From positions 1 through 24,776 of the forward strand of contig JAFGOU010000230.1 in assembly GCA_016926315.1 (NCBI GenBank): 24,776 nt of DNA, in the 5' to 3' direction. This stretch comes from Chitinispirillaceae bacterium (GTDB lineage Bacteria; Fibrobacterota; Chitinivibrionia; Chitinivibrionales; Chitinispirillaceae). The notes under the pieces are model-generated. The model was given only the letters and a program-made list of their open reading frames with translations. It was not told where the DNA came from and ran no database searches. Position numbers and translations under genes: made by a program. The stretch's first letter is position 1. Every line of letters begins with the position of its first letter. Below, piece by piece: positions 1-7,448 of this stretch.

Positions 1-58
1 CACCTGGAAACAGGCTGCTGCCGCGGCCGCAGAGCGTCTTCTCGAGCTCGGGCGGTGA
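1..58 (+). CDS. C-terminal end of a truncated gene, possibly a glycosyltransferase
   Basis: Reading from base 2, this strand stays open to a TGA at 56-58 and gives the tail TWKQAAAAAAERLLELGR. An aromatic residue followed by an alanine-rich amphipathic helix ending in a Leu/Glu stretch resembles the last helix of many GT4-type glycosyltransferases. Only 18 residues are visible, so this is a weak resemblance, not an identification. The gene would converge on the OGT-like glycosyltransferase at 158-1957, and 59-157 holds nothing I can support. Another frame or a non-coding end remains possible. Confidence 0.35.
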   Translation, partial: TWKQAAAAAAERLLELGR

Positions 59-157
59 ATCAGGCAGCTACCGGGACCGGTGCCGTGCGCAGGATATGCG
101 GTGGATGGCCGCCGTGCTGGCCCATCGAATGTTCGTAGTCGAGCGCCGCCGCGACCT

Positions 158-1957
158 TCAGTTTTCCTTTATGACAATCGGTTCCCGGGACCCTTCCGCG
201 GCAAGATTTGTGTGGTTGGCAATCAGGTAGTCGACGGCCTTACGGAAGTACTCCGGATTTTCATGCCGTGCAAACGCGGCTTTCAGGTCGACGCCCGCGA
301 CTTTTTCGGTCATCTCCCTCCTGAAACCGTCGTCGTTGACTAGCCGCACCGTCGTCGCGACGTACTCCTCGCGATTCCGGGCTATCAGTTCCTGCAGTCC
401 GATGTGCTCAAGCGTTGCCGAGGCGAAACGGCTGAATGCCCTACCGGTCTCCCATACCACGATCGGTTTTTTCAGCCAGAGCGGGTCGATGACCGAGTTG
501 AACCCGCCGAACGGGTAGGAGTCGAGGGCGAAATCGCCGTACCACAGTTCCCTGAGATACTCGAGACGTGACCGTTTTGGAAAAACCTGCACGTTTTCCC
601 GGCCGAGAAGGGAATGGATATCTTTGACAAACGGTATGAACCCGTTGTAGTACGCGACCGCGTTTCCGGGAAAGATCCGGAAAACGACCGGTTTCCGCAC
701 CTTTGTCAGGACCTCCCGGAGCGCGGTCAGCAGGGGATACGTCACTTTCTGGGCGGTCCAGCCGCACGTGATGACCAGGCGGTCCGAGGCCGGTGTGTCT
801 TCCGGCGGGATAAAATCGTCGGGATACACCGGATGAACGCCCATGCCCGGGATCGCGACCAGCCGTTCTCCGTAATTTTCCCCGGCCCTGGCCAGGTCTT
901 CGACCTTTCGGCCGCCGATAAAGTAGTCGATCTGCGATCCCCAGGTGCTGGCCGGGTGGCCGTACATCATGATCTGGACCGGTGCGATCCGGAGGTTGCT
1001 GAGGTAGATGCTTTCCGGGTTCATGCCGATGTCGGGATAGATTGCCGCGCTCCAGGGGTTGTCCTGAAGGGCGCCGAGGTCCATCTGGTGGTTTACCATC
1101 CGCAGGGGAATGATCCGGCTGAACATCTCCCGGTCCAAGATGTTTTTTTCGTCGCTGCCGAAGGTGATTAGCGTTATGTCGTAGTGCCCGCGCAGGGTAT
1201 TAACAAGAGGAGAAAGGCTCGTATAGACCGCCGAACGGTACCAGCGGTCGGTGACCAGAACGATTTTCCCCGGATCAGGGACGTTGCGGATAGCCACGTT
1301 GGCAAAAGCCTTGCCGACCAGGGCGTTGAGCCGCTGCTTCAGGAGGTATTCCCGGTCCGGCGCGACATAGGTGACCGGGAAATAGCTCGCCCGCGCGTTG
1401 GCGCCAAAAAGCATGAATCGGGGATCGAGCTCCTCCAGATGCCGCAGGATTTTCTCGTGGGTCTCCTTCAGGCTGAACGCGGGCGCCGAAAGCCAGAAAT
1501 AGGTCCACCACTGGGAGGCGAAAAAATCGTTGACTTCGAAGAACCTTGCCGGATCGATGTGCAGTTCGGTCCTGACATTGTATAACGCGAGGAGTTTGAA
1601 GTAGTTCGCCTGCGACCGCGCAAGCCGCGCCACCCAGGGGGTCGTCGTTTTATAATCCGAAATCGCGACGATGTTGGCGATGAGGGGGTGAAACGTCAGG
1701 AATTTCTGCGGGTACTCGCCGGGCAGCGAAAAACCGGGGTGGCAGAACAGGTAGAGGAAATTTTCCACGAAGTCGTTGACCGCTGCCCTCGTATCGGCGG
1801 TCAGGTTCCAATATGATACCCGGGAAAAATGTTCAAGGCAGCGGACGAATTCCGAGCAGAGCTTCTCGTGATCTTCTTTTGAGAAGAAGGCCAGCCATTC
1901 CAGGCGGGAAAAGGTCAATGGCGTCTCCGAAGCGCCGGAGGACGGTTGCTCGATCAT
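158..1957 (-). CDS. OGT/SPINDLY-like glycosyltransferase, probably modifies flagellin
   Basis: A 599-residue protein whose C-terminal half resembles the catalytic region of O-GlcNAc transferase/SPINDLY-type (GT41-like) enzymes. The block around residues 477-506 (ALDSYPFGGFNS, then a PLWLKKPIVVW stretch) matches the nucleotide-sugar-binding segment that in OGT reads LDTFPYNGGTT. It is followed by the usual RFASATLEHIGLQELIA helix. The N-terminal half is helical, lacks obvious TPR repeats and is unassigned. I chose the ATG at 1957 because AGGAGG lies seven bases upstream; the frame runs open to 2053, but that extension would begin upstream of the candidate promoter at 1993-2021. The gene is divergent from three flagellin genes, so O-glycosylation of flagellin Ser/Thr is the likely role. 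Donor sugar and acceptor are inferred, not visible. Confidence 0.72.
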   Translation of the reverse strand: MIEQPSSGASETPLTFSRLEWLAFFSKEDHEKLCSEFVRCLEHFSRVSYWNLTADTRAAVNDFVENFLYLFCHPGFSLPGEYPQKFLTFHPLIANIVAISDYKTTTPWVARLARSQANYFKLLALYNVRTELHIDPARFFEVNDFFASQWWTYFWLSAPAFSLKETHEKILRHLEELDPRFMLFGANARASYFPVTYVAPDREYLLKQRLNALVGKAFANVAIRNVPDPGKIVLVTDRWYRSAVYTSLSPLVNTLRGHYDITLITFGSDEKNILDREMFSRIIPLRMVNHQMDLGALQDNPWSAAIYPDIGMNPESIYLSNLRIAPVQIMMYGHPASTWGSQIDYFIGGRKVEDLARAGENYGERLVAIPGMGVHPVYPDDFIPPEDTPASDRLVITCGWTAQKVTYPLLTALREVLTKVRKPVVFRIFPGNAVAYYNGFIPFVKDIHSLLGRENVQVFPKRSRLEYLRELWYGDFALDSYPFGGFNSVIDPLWLKKPIVVWETGRAFSRFASATLEHIGLQELIARNREEYVATTVRLVNDDGFRREMTEKVAGVDLKAAFARHENPEYFRKAVDYLIANHTNLAAEGSREPIVIKEN

Positions 1958-1992
1958 AAGAAAACCTCCTGTGGTTCGCCATCTCCAGTGAA

Positions 1993-2021
1993 AGTATACG
2001 GTTGCGGTGGTGTAAAAACAA
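1993..2021 (-). promoter_or_regulatory. Candidate sigma-70 promoter of the OGT-like glycosyltransferase gene
   Basis: On the minus strand TTGTTT (2016-2021) is separated by 17 bases from TATACT (1993-1998). The -10 matches the consensus at five of six positions; the -35 is weaker. A start near 1986 would give a leader of about 30 bases with AGGAGG ahead of the ATG at 1957. Confidence 0.4.
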
Positions 2022-2061
2022 TAGGTCAGATAACGAGTTAGGACGGTCCGCAAAATAACGC

Positions 2062-2088
2062 TAAAGTTTCCGGATAAGCGGCCGATAC
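2062..2088 (+). promoter_or_regulatory. Sigma-28 (FliA-type) flagellar promoter
   Basis: TAAAGTTT at 2062-2069 is followed by an 11-base spacer and GCCGATAC at 2081-2088. The established sigma-28 consensus is TAAAGTTT-N11-GCCGATAA, so the match is 8/8 and 7/8 with exact spacing. It lies about 112 bases before the first flagellin ATG and points at it. I saw no comparable promoter in the two gaps between the flagellin genes, so this probably drives all three. Confidence 0.88.
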
Positions 2089-2164
2089 AGTATCAGGGTG
2101 AAAGGCGCCTGAAAGAAAACGAAAATACCAACGTCACCGGCAGTTCCGGGAAGCGCTGACCGGG

Positions 2165-2196
2165 TGACACGGATGTCAAATCAAACACAAGGGAGG
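2165..2196 (+). promoter_or_regulatory. Leader of flagellin gene 1: GGA-loop hairpin plus shared RBS block
   Basis: TGACA (2165-2169) and TGTCA (2174-2178) form a perfect 5-bp stem with the loop CGGA. The included bases ACACGGATGT fit the core of the CsrA-binding consensus (ACANGGAUGU). Seven bases after the stem comes ACACAAGGGAGG (2185-2196), identical in all three flagellin leaders and containing the Shine-Dalgarno sequence. The two GGA cores are 21 bases apart. This resembles the two-site CsrA arrangement known from the Bacillus subtilis hag leader. CsrA control is inference. Confidence 0.5.
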
Positions 2197-2200
2197 AAGT

Positions 2201-2986
2201 ATGATCAATACCAACACTTCCGTTGCTTCGCTGCTTTCCAACATCTACTCTTCAAACAATTCCGCGCTTGCGGCCAGCATGGGCAAAATCGCCACGGGAA
2301 AGCGTGTCATGAACCCGGGCGATGATTTCGCCTCCTGGATCAGGGCGTCGGGGTTGAACACCGATGTCACGGGCTATAAGAACATCAAGCAGGACCTCCA
2401 GGACGCCAAGGCATTGACGGATTATGGCAAGGGCGTGGGCAACACGATCGTCGAGGACCTCACCCGGATGAAGGAGCTGGTCGATTTGTACGGTCAGACC
2501 GCCGATGCCGATAAACAGGCGGCGTATACGGCCGAGTACGACACGATCGTCGACCGTATCGCTGCGGCAAAAGACAACTCGTACTATGATACCACGGCGG
2601 TGTATGCAACCGGCTCATTGAAGTCCGTCGGCATCAATACCGAGAACGCCTCACAGGTCATTGATGTGACCACCACCGCGGTCGGCAACGAGGTCGCGGT
2701 CAACGACATCACGACCGCCACGGTGGAATCCATCCAGAACGAGATCAACAACGCCAATACCTATGTTGCTGAGATGGAATCGTTCAGTACGGTGATCGAC
2801 CGCAACATCAAGCTCACGGATACGATCATCAGCAGCAAGAACGCGACAATTTCGGCGCTCGTCGACGTGGACGAGGTTGAGGAGCTCGCGAAGGTGACCA
2901 ACCTGCAGGTGCGCCAGGCGGCGTCGGTGGCAATGATGTCGCAGGCCAACGTATCGCAGGCCGGGCTCGCACGGCTGTTCATGTAA
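2201..2986 (+). CDS. Short flagellin, paralogue 1
   Basis: A 261-residue flagellin, the subunit of the flagellar filament, exported by the flagellar type III system and lacking a Sec signal peptide. The N-terminus MINTNTSVASLLSNIY, followed by LAASMGKIATGKRV and a PGDDFA segment, corresponds to the conserved D0/D1 region (usually ..L..RLSSG.RI..A.DD.AG). The C-terminus has the AASVAMMSQANVSQAG helix typical of flagellin D0. At about 260 residues there is essentially no surface-exposed D2/D3 domain. The middle carries many Ser/Thr residues, possible glycosylation sites given the neighbouring glycosyltransferase. The ATG is preceded by GGGAGG. It is the first gene after the sigma-28 promoter and closely resembles paralogue 2. 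Confidence 0.9.
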   Translation: MINTNTSVASLLSNIYSSNNSALAASMGKIATGKRVMNPGDDFASWIRASGLNTDVTGYKNIKQDLQDAKALTDYGKGVGNTIVEDLTRMKELVDLYGQTADADKQAAYTAEYDTIVDRIAAAKDNSYYDTTAVYATGSLKSVGINTENASQVIDVTTTAVGNEVAVNDITTATVESIQNEINNANTYVAEMESFSTVIDRNIKLTDTIISSKNATISALVDVDEVEELAKVTNLQVRQAASVAMMSQANVSQAGLARLFM

Positions 2987-3005
2987 CGCAGGCGTAACCA
3001 TGGTG

Positions 3006-3036
3006 CGGGGGATGGGGAGCCAATCCTCATCCCCCG
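3006..3036 (+). other. Strong hairpin between flagellin genes 1 and 2
   Basis: Bases 3006-3018 pair with 3024-3036 to give a 13-bp stem, with one G-T pair, around the 5-base loop GCCAA. No T-run follows, so it is not a standard intrinsic terminator. It sits 20 bases after the stop of flagellin 1 and may protect the upstream message, mark a processing site, or cause partial attenuation. That role is inferred. Confidence 0.55.
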
Positions 3037-3089
3037 GCAACCAGGGAAGGAATGCACCACCGGCACGCATAACGGTACCGGAAGTGAAA

Positions 3090-3114
3090 GTCAAGGAACC
3101 TGACACAAGGGAGG
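3090..3114 (+). promoter_or_regulatory. Leader of flagellin gene 2: GGA-loop hairpin plus shared RBS block
   Basis: GTCA (3090-3093) can pair with TGAC (3101-3104) around a 7-base loop beginning AGGA. The second arm overlaps ACACAAGGGAGG (3103-3114), the same 12-base block found before the other two flagellins. The GGA cores are about 16 bases apart. The stem is shorter than in leader 1 and the CsrA resemblance is weaker here. Confidence 0.4.
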
Positions 3115-3120
3115 GGTTCT

Positions 3121-3915
3121 ATGATCAGCGGACCCAATCCAGCATCAAGCAACCTGTCGAATATCTACACCTTCAACCATCAGGCGATCTCGGACTCCCT
3201 CGTACGGATTGCCTCGGGCAAGCGGATCCGCGTTCCGGGCGACGACTTTGCCGGGTATGCCCGCGCAAGCGGCCTGCAGTCCGATGTGACGGCGTACCAA
3301 CAGATAAAACAGGACCTCCAGGAGGCCCGGGCGCTGACGGAATATGGCAGAGGCGTCGGCAACACGATCGTCGAAGACCTTACCCGGATGAAGGAGCTGG
3401 TCGATTTGTACGGTCAGACCGCCGACCCCGATAAGCAGGCGGCGTATACGTCTGAGTATGACACGATCGTCGACCGGATCGTTGCGGCAAAAGACCGCTC
3501 GTACTATGATACCACGGCGGTCTATGCAACCGGTTCATTGACGTCCGTCGGCATCAATGCCGAGAACGCCTCACCGGTCATTGAGGTGGCAACCACTGCC
3601 GTCGGCAACGAGGCCGCGGTCAACGACATCACGACCGCCACAGTGGACGGCATTCAGAATGAAATCAACAATGCCGTTACCTATGTGACGGAGATGGCAT
3701 CATTCAGCAAGGTGATCGACCGCAACATCAAGCTCACCGATACGATCATCAGCAGCAAAAACGCGACCATTTCAGCAATTACCGATATTGATGAGGCCGA
3801 GGAGTTGTCGGCGCTTACCGTCAGGCTGGTGCGCCAGGATGCAACCATTGCCATGCTTGCGCAGGCGAATATCGTTCAGGGGTATGCCGCGCAGCTTTAT
3901 GGGGGTCTTGAATAA
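3121..3915 (+). CDS. Short flagellin, paralogue 2
   Basis: A 264-residue flagellin with the same plan as paralogue 1: an N-terminal D0/D1 region (LVRIASGKRIRVPGDDFAG) and a C-terminal D0 helix (ATIAMLAQANIVQGYAAQLY). Residues about 78-220 are almost identical to paralogue 1, including the VEDLTRMKELVDLYGQTAD segment and DRNIKLTDTIISSKNATISA. The first 40 and last 35 residues differ much more. Ordinary flagellin paralogues show the reverse, with conserved ends and a variable middle. The gene lacks its own visible sigma-28 promoter, so it probably shares the upstream transcript. GGGAGG lies shortly before the ATG. Confidence 0.9.
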   Translation: MISGPNPASSNLSNIYTFNHQAISDSLVRIASGKRIRVPGDDFAGYARASGLQSDVTAYQQIKQDLQEARALTEYGRGVGNTIVEDLTRMKELVDLYGQTADPDKQAAYTSEYDTIVDRIVAAKDRSYYDTTAVYATGSLTSVGINAENASPVIEVATTAVGNEAAVNDITTATVDGIQNEINNAVTYVTEMASFSKVIDRNIKLTDTIISSKNATISAITDIDEAEELSALTVRLVRQDATIAMLAQANIVQGYAAQLYGGLE

Positions 3916-3998
3916 TACACCGGGAGAATCGACAGTGAAATAACGGAAACGACAGCTGTCGCCGCCTGCGGCTTGGGGAAGCTCTGCACGCATCAGCG

Positions 3999-4031
3999 AC
4001 ACAAGGATGTGGATAACCGACACAAGGGAGG
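3999..4031 (+). promoter_or_regulatory. Leader of flagellin gene 3: CsrA-like site plus shared RBS block
   Basis: ACACAAGGATGT at 3999-4010 matches the published CsrA in-vitro-selected consensus RUACARGGAUGU at 11 of 12 positions. CACA (4000-4003) pairs with TGTG (4008-4011), placing AGGA in the loop. The shared block ACACAAGGGAGG follows at 4020-4031 and contains the Shine-Dalgarno sequence of the ATG at 4036. The GGA cores are 22 bases apart. The site match is seen directly; binding by CsrA is inference, since no csrA or fliW gene lies in the window. Confidence 0.55.
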
Positions 4032-4035
4032 TGGT

Positions 4036-4860
4036 ATGCTGATCTCAGCCGCAATGACCGGTACGTCTTTACAGTTAACCGGATATTACCGCAAAAACGA
4101 AAGAGGCCTCCAGGAAAGCATGCTGCGCGTCGCCACCGGCACGCGGTTTCAGCGGCCGGCCGATGCCATCCCCGACTATTTCCGCTCACGGCAATTCAGG
4201 GCGGATATCAAAGGACAGCAGCAGGTACAGCGTGAACTCAGCTTCGGTTCCGCGCTTCTCGATTCCGCCAAGGAAGTCGGTACCATGGTCTTTGAGGACC
4301 TGACGAGAATGCAGGAGCTCATGAAGGAATATTACGACGACGGCAGCAGCAACGATGAACGGGCAGCGGCCCAGATCGAATTCAACGTCGTTAAAAACCG
4401 TATCATCGACGCCGTTGAAAATTCCTATTATGACAAGCGGAAACTGGTGGGTGACAACGGCGCCGTGCCGCTCATGAGCATCGTGCTCGATCCCCGGGAT
4501 ATACGCGTGACCTATGACATTTCCTATGGCGCGGAAGACGTGACCGATGCTTCGGGACTGACGCTCGGCATCGATACCCGGGAAGCGGAACAGACCGCGC
4601 TGCAGGCCGAGCTTGACCATGCCGCTTCGTATCTGGCAAAATCGGTGGTGTACAGTGATGCGGTCTTCTCGCAGAGCAGCCTGCTGGCCCAAAAGAACAT
4701 CTGCTACCGGGAAAGTATCGAAAACAACGAGACAACCGATGAGGGCGCCGAGATCATGAAACTTGTCCGAAGGAGCCTGAACCAGCAGATGAACGTGGCC
4801 ATGATGGCGCAGGCGAACATGTTCAGGGCAGGGATTGCGGGCCTGGTGAATGCGAAGTAG
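4036..4860 (+). CDS. Divergent flagellin, paralogue 3
   Basis: A 274-residue flagellin-family protein, clearly related to the two upstream copies but much more diverged. It keeps an N-terminal helix with LQESMLRVATGTRFQRPADA, the VFEDLTRMQELMKEYYDD segment aligned with the VEDLTRMKELVDLYG block, an NSYYD motif, and the C-terminal QQMNVAMMAQANMFRAGIA helix. Its C-terminus lies nearer the classical flagellin pattern (QMN.AMMAQAN). I chose the ATG at 4036 because it follows the shared AAGGGAGG block; the frame is open back to 3973 but without a ribosome binding site. A minor filament subunit or a specialised segment near the hook are possible roles, neither shown by sequence. Confidence 0.85.
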   Translation: MLISAAMTGTSLQLTGYYRKNERGLQESMLRVATGTRFQRPADAIPDYFRSRQFRADIKGQQQVQRELSFGSALLDSAKEVGTMVFEDLTRMQELMKEYYDDGSSNDERAAAQIEFNVVKNRIIDAVENSYYDKRKLVGDNGAVPLMSIVLDPRDIRVTYDISYGAEDVTDASGLTLGIDTREAEQTALQAELDHAASYLAKSVVYSDAVFSQSSLLAQKNICYRESIENNETTDEGAEIMKLVRRSLNQQMNVAMMAQANMFRAGIAGLVNAK

Positions 4861-4873
4861 GGAAACGGCGTTC

Positions 4874-4901
4874 AGCGGTGATTCGGTTTCTTTCCGCTTT
4901 T
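4874..4901 (+). terminator. Weak candidate terminator between flagellin 3 and dxs
   Basis: AGCGG (4874-4878) can pair with CCGCT (4894-4898) over a 15-base loop, followed by TTT. An outer GGCG/CGCC pair (4867-4870 with 4902-4905) could extend it. The long loop and short T-run make it weak. Its position between two convergent genes is what suggests termination. Confidence 0.25.
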
Positions 4902-4921
4902 CGCCTTCCGGATTCTCCGCC

Positions 4922-6805
4922 TTAATCCTTTATAAACCCCGCAAATTTCTTCGCGATCGTTTCCCGGTCCAGACCCGCGGAAGCGAGCAGCCTATCGAGA
5001 TCGCCATGCTGGATGAATGCATCGGGAAGGCCGAGCGTCATGAACTTCGGCGGCTTTTCAAGCTGCAGCTCGCTTGCCAGCTCGAGCAGCGCGGAACCGA
5101 ACCCGCCCCTTATCGTATTGTTTTCGAGGGTCATGATGGCGTGATGTTCCGTGAAAAGCTTCCGGTAGAAACCGGCGTCGAGCGGTTTGACAAAACGGGC
5201 ATTCACCAGGGTCGGGCCGGCCGTGCCGGTCTTGAGCAGCGAGAGCGCCTTTTCGGCAAGACTCATGAAATCGCCGACAACCACGATGGCGCCTTTCGAT
5301 CCCCGCCGCACGATTTCAGGAAGCCCGATGGGAAGCGTTTCGGCCGGCCTATCGATCGGCGCGCCGGGGCCGCATCCGCGCGGATAACGGATAAAAACCG
5401 GCCCCTGGGTGTATGCAAGGGCGGTAGAGAGCATCGCCCGCAATTCGGCCTCGTTGCATGGCGCCATGATGACCGCGCCCGGGACGGCGCGGAGGTAGGA
5501 GAGGTCAAACGCGCCATGGTGCGTCGGGCCGTCGTCCCCCACAAGCCCCGCCCGGTCGATGGCGAAGACGACCGGCAGAGCGTCAAGCGCGACATCATGG
5601 ATGATCTGGTCGAGGGACCGCTGCAGAAAGGTAGAATAGATCGCCACGACCGGGCGGAACCCCTTATGGGCAAGCCCGGCGGCAAAGGTAACGGCGTGTG
5701 ATTCGGCGATACCGACATCAAAGAACCGGTCGGGGAACTCCTTGCTGAATTCGGCAAGCCCGGTGCCGTCGCGCATGGCCGCGGTGATCGCGACGATGTC
5801 GGTCCGGGTGCGACCGAGTTCGACGAGTGCTCTGCCAAAGACTTCGGAATAGGAGAGCCTCGTGCCGGCACCTTTGATCGCTTCACCGGTTGAAACCGAG
5901 AAACAGCCGATGCCGTGGTATTTCGTGGCGTTCTCTTCCGCGAAACTGAATCCCTTGCCTTTTTTCGTGAGAAGGTGCACGATCACCGGTTCCCTCGAGT
6001 GCTCCTTGACGGATTTGAATACCTCGAGCATTGCCGGAATATTATGCCCGTCGATCGGCCCGAGATACCGGATACCGATATCATGGAACAGCTTGCCGGG
6101 TATCAGCAGGTGCTTCAGCGAATCGTCGATGCTGCTCACGGCGCTCCGTATGCGTTTCCCGACGTCGGAAAAATTGCCGAGCATGTCCCAGATCTCATTC
6201 TTGATCTTGTAGTACCGTTTGTCGGTAATGACGCGGGTCAGATAGCGTGACAGCGCACCCACGTTCCGGGAAATGGACATCTCGTTATCGTTGAGCACAA
6301 TCGTCAAGTCGGTCGAATGGGACCCGAGGTTGTTCAGCCCCTCAAAGGAAAGCCCGCCCGAAAGGGCGCCGTCGCCGATGACCGCCACCACGGCGTGGTC
6401 CTGCTTGAGAAGATCGCGCGCCAGGGCGATGCCAAGAGCGGTGCTGATCGAGGTCGAGGCATGGCCCGATGTGGAGGTATCGTATTCGCTTTCAGATACC
6501 TTCGGGAAACCGCTGATGCCGCCGTACTGACGCAGGGTGTTGAAACGGTCTTTCCTGCCGGTGAGGATTTTATGGGCATACGCCTGATGGCCGACATCCC
6601 ATACCAGTTTATCAACCGGCGTGTTATAGGAATAATGAAGCGCGATGGTCAGCTCGACCGCGCCAAGGCTTGGTGCCAGATGTCCGCCGGTTTTGCTCAC
6701 GATATCGACCATGAATTCGCGTATCTCTTTGGCGAGGTGTGGCAACGCCTCCACCGGCAGCTTGCGCAGATCGGCGGGAGTGTTTATCGTATCGAGAAAG
6801 GTCAC
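4922..6805 (-). CDS. dxs: 1-deoxy-D-xylulose-5-phosphate synthase
   Basis: A full-length 627-residue enzyme (the family is usually about 620-640). It condenses pyruvate and glyceraldehyde 3-phosphate into 1-deoxy-D-xylulose 5-phosphate with thiamine diphosphate, the first step of the methylerythritol phosphate pathway to isoprenoids and thiamine/pyridoxal precursors. Visible hallmarks are GHLAPSLGAVELT (41-53), VWDVGHQAYAHKIL (68-81), the thiamine-diphosphate motif GDGALSGG (144-151) with LNDNEMSIS (171-179), and DVGIAESHAVTFAAG carrying the catalytic glutamate. That last motif usually reads GIAEQHAVT, so Gln is Ser here. DDGPTHHGAFDLSYLR is also present. The start is a GTG at 6805 with AGGA upstream. 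It follows a GNAT gene on the same strand after 115 bases and may have its own promoter. Confidence 0.96.
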   Translation of the reverse strand: MTFLDTINTPADLRKLPVEALPHLAKEIREFMVDIVSKTGGHLAPSLGAVELTIALHYSYNTPVDKLVWDVGHQAYAHKILTGRKDRFNTLRQYGGISGFPKVSESEYDTSTSGHASTSISTALGIALARDLLKQDHAVVAVIGDGALSGGLSFEGLNNLGSHSTDLTIVLNDNEMSISRNVGALSRYLTRVITDKRYYKIKNEIWDMLGNFSDVGKRIRSAVSSIDDSLKHLLIPGKLFHDIGIRYLGPIDGHNIPAMLEVFKSVKEHSREPVIVHLLTKKGKGFSFAEENATKYHGIGCFSVSTGEAIKGAGTRLSYSEVFGRALVELGRTRTDIVAITAAMRDGTGLAEFSKEFPDRFFDVGIAESHAVTFAAGLAHKGFRPVVAIYSTFLQRSLDQIIHDVALDALPVVFAIDRAGLVGDDGPTHHGAFDLSYLRAVPGAVIMAPCNEAELRAMLSTALAYTQGPVFIRYPRGCGPGAPIDRPAETLPIGLPEIVRRGSKGAIVVVGDFMSLAEKALSLLKTGTAGPTLVNARFVKPLDAGFYRKLFTEHHAIMTLENNTIRGGFGSALLELASELQLEKPPKFMTLGLPDAFIQHGDLDRLLASAGLDRETIAKKFAGFIKD

Positions 6806-6920
6806 GTTAAGATCCTGTCCTGTCGGGTGGTAATGCCGTGGTGATGATTCGTGCTCGCAGGCAACCCGTAAAAATACAATGGGGCTGGCAATGGATGCCG
6901 CTTTGATGCCGGTCGCGTCA

Positions 6921-7448
6921 TCATCGGCGCTTTTTCACCAGCGTCGTGACCTTTGGAAAAAAACCGAACCGGCGGTAAAAGAGACAGGTTGTTTCGTTTC
7001 CCGTCGCCACCTGTACCGTGATACTGGCGGCCCTGCGCTTGGCGATCCATCGTACCATTTGTTCGACCAGTCTGCTTCCTATGCCGGTGCGCCGATACGC
7101 TTCCAAAACGAAGAGGGAGTCGATTTCGCCGACGTTCATGGCGTTGATCGTCCCGACGGCATACCCGACCGTTCTGCCGCCGTGGGTTCTGGCGAGGATG
7201 ACGCGCACTTTTTTTTTGCCCGCTTTGGCGGCAAGCTCTTTCTTTCGGTCAGCGAAGGTCAGGCGCCGGAACTCCTCGGCAAAGTACGGTGAAATGGAGG
7301 CATGGAGCAGGGCCTGTTTTTTCCATAACGGCTTGGCCGCATCAAGCAGTTCGATGCTCCCTTCGATGAATTTCGCATCACCAAAGCGGCCGGTCGTTTT
7401 GGAAGTCGCCGGGCGCGTTGGCCGGCGCGTCGGAAGCGTTTTATTCAC
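6921..7448 (-). CDS. GNAT-family N-acetyltransferase
   Basis: A 175-residue protein with the GNAT acetyl-CoA motif A at about 116-130, EAYRRTGIGSRLVEQ, preceded by the beta-strand segment GEIDSLFVL and followed by ETTCLFYRRFGFFP, the usual C-terminal strand of RimI-like members. The substrate cannot be read from sequence. The first 25 residues are basic and Thr/Pro-rich and probably lie outside the fold. The start is a GTG at 7448 whose bases overlap the TGA of the cupin gene, so the two are probably translationally coupled. A GAGAGGG sequence lies upstream of the GTG. Confidence 0.82.
   Translation of the reverse strand: MNKTLPTRRPTRPATSKTTGRFGDAKFIEGSIELLDAAKPLWKKQALLHASISPYFAEEFRRLTFADRKKELAAKAGKKKVRVILARTHGGRTVGYAVGTINAMNVGEIDSLFVLEAYRRTGIGSRLVEQMVRWIAKRRAASITVQVATGNETTCLFYRRFGFFPKVTTLVKKRR

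Noticed and set aside
59..157. A short leftward peptide ending in VPVAA within the first 157 bases.
   Set aside because: The frame has no ATG, GTG or TTG start in a sensible position, and the 30-residue product matches nothing I recognise.
4850..5701. A 283-codon open frame opposite dxs, starting at the end of flagellin 3.
   Set aside because: It overlaps the well-supported dxs gene throughout, and its translation is a mirror-strand product without domains.
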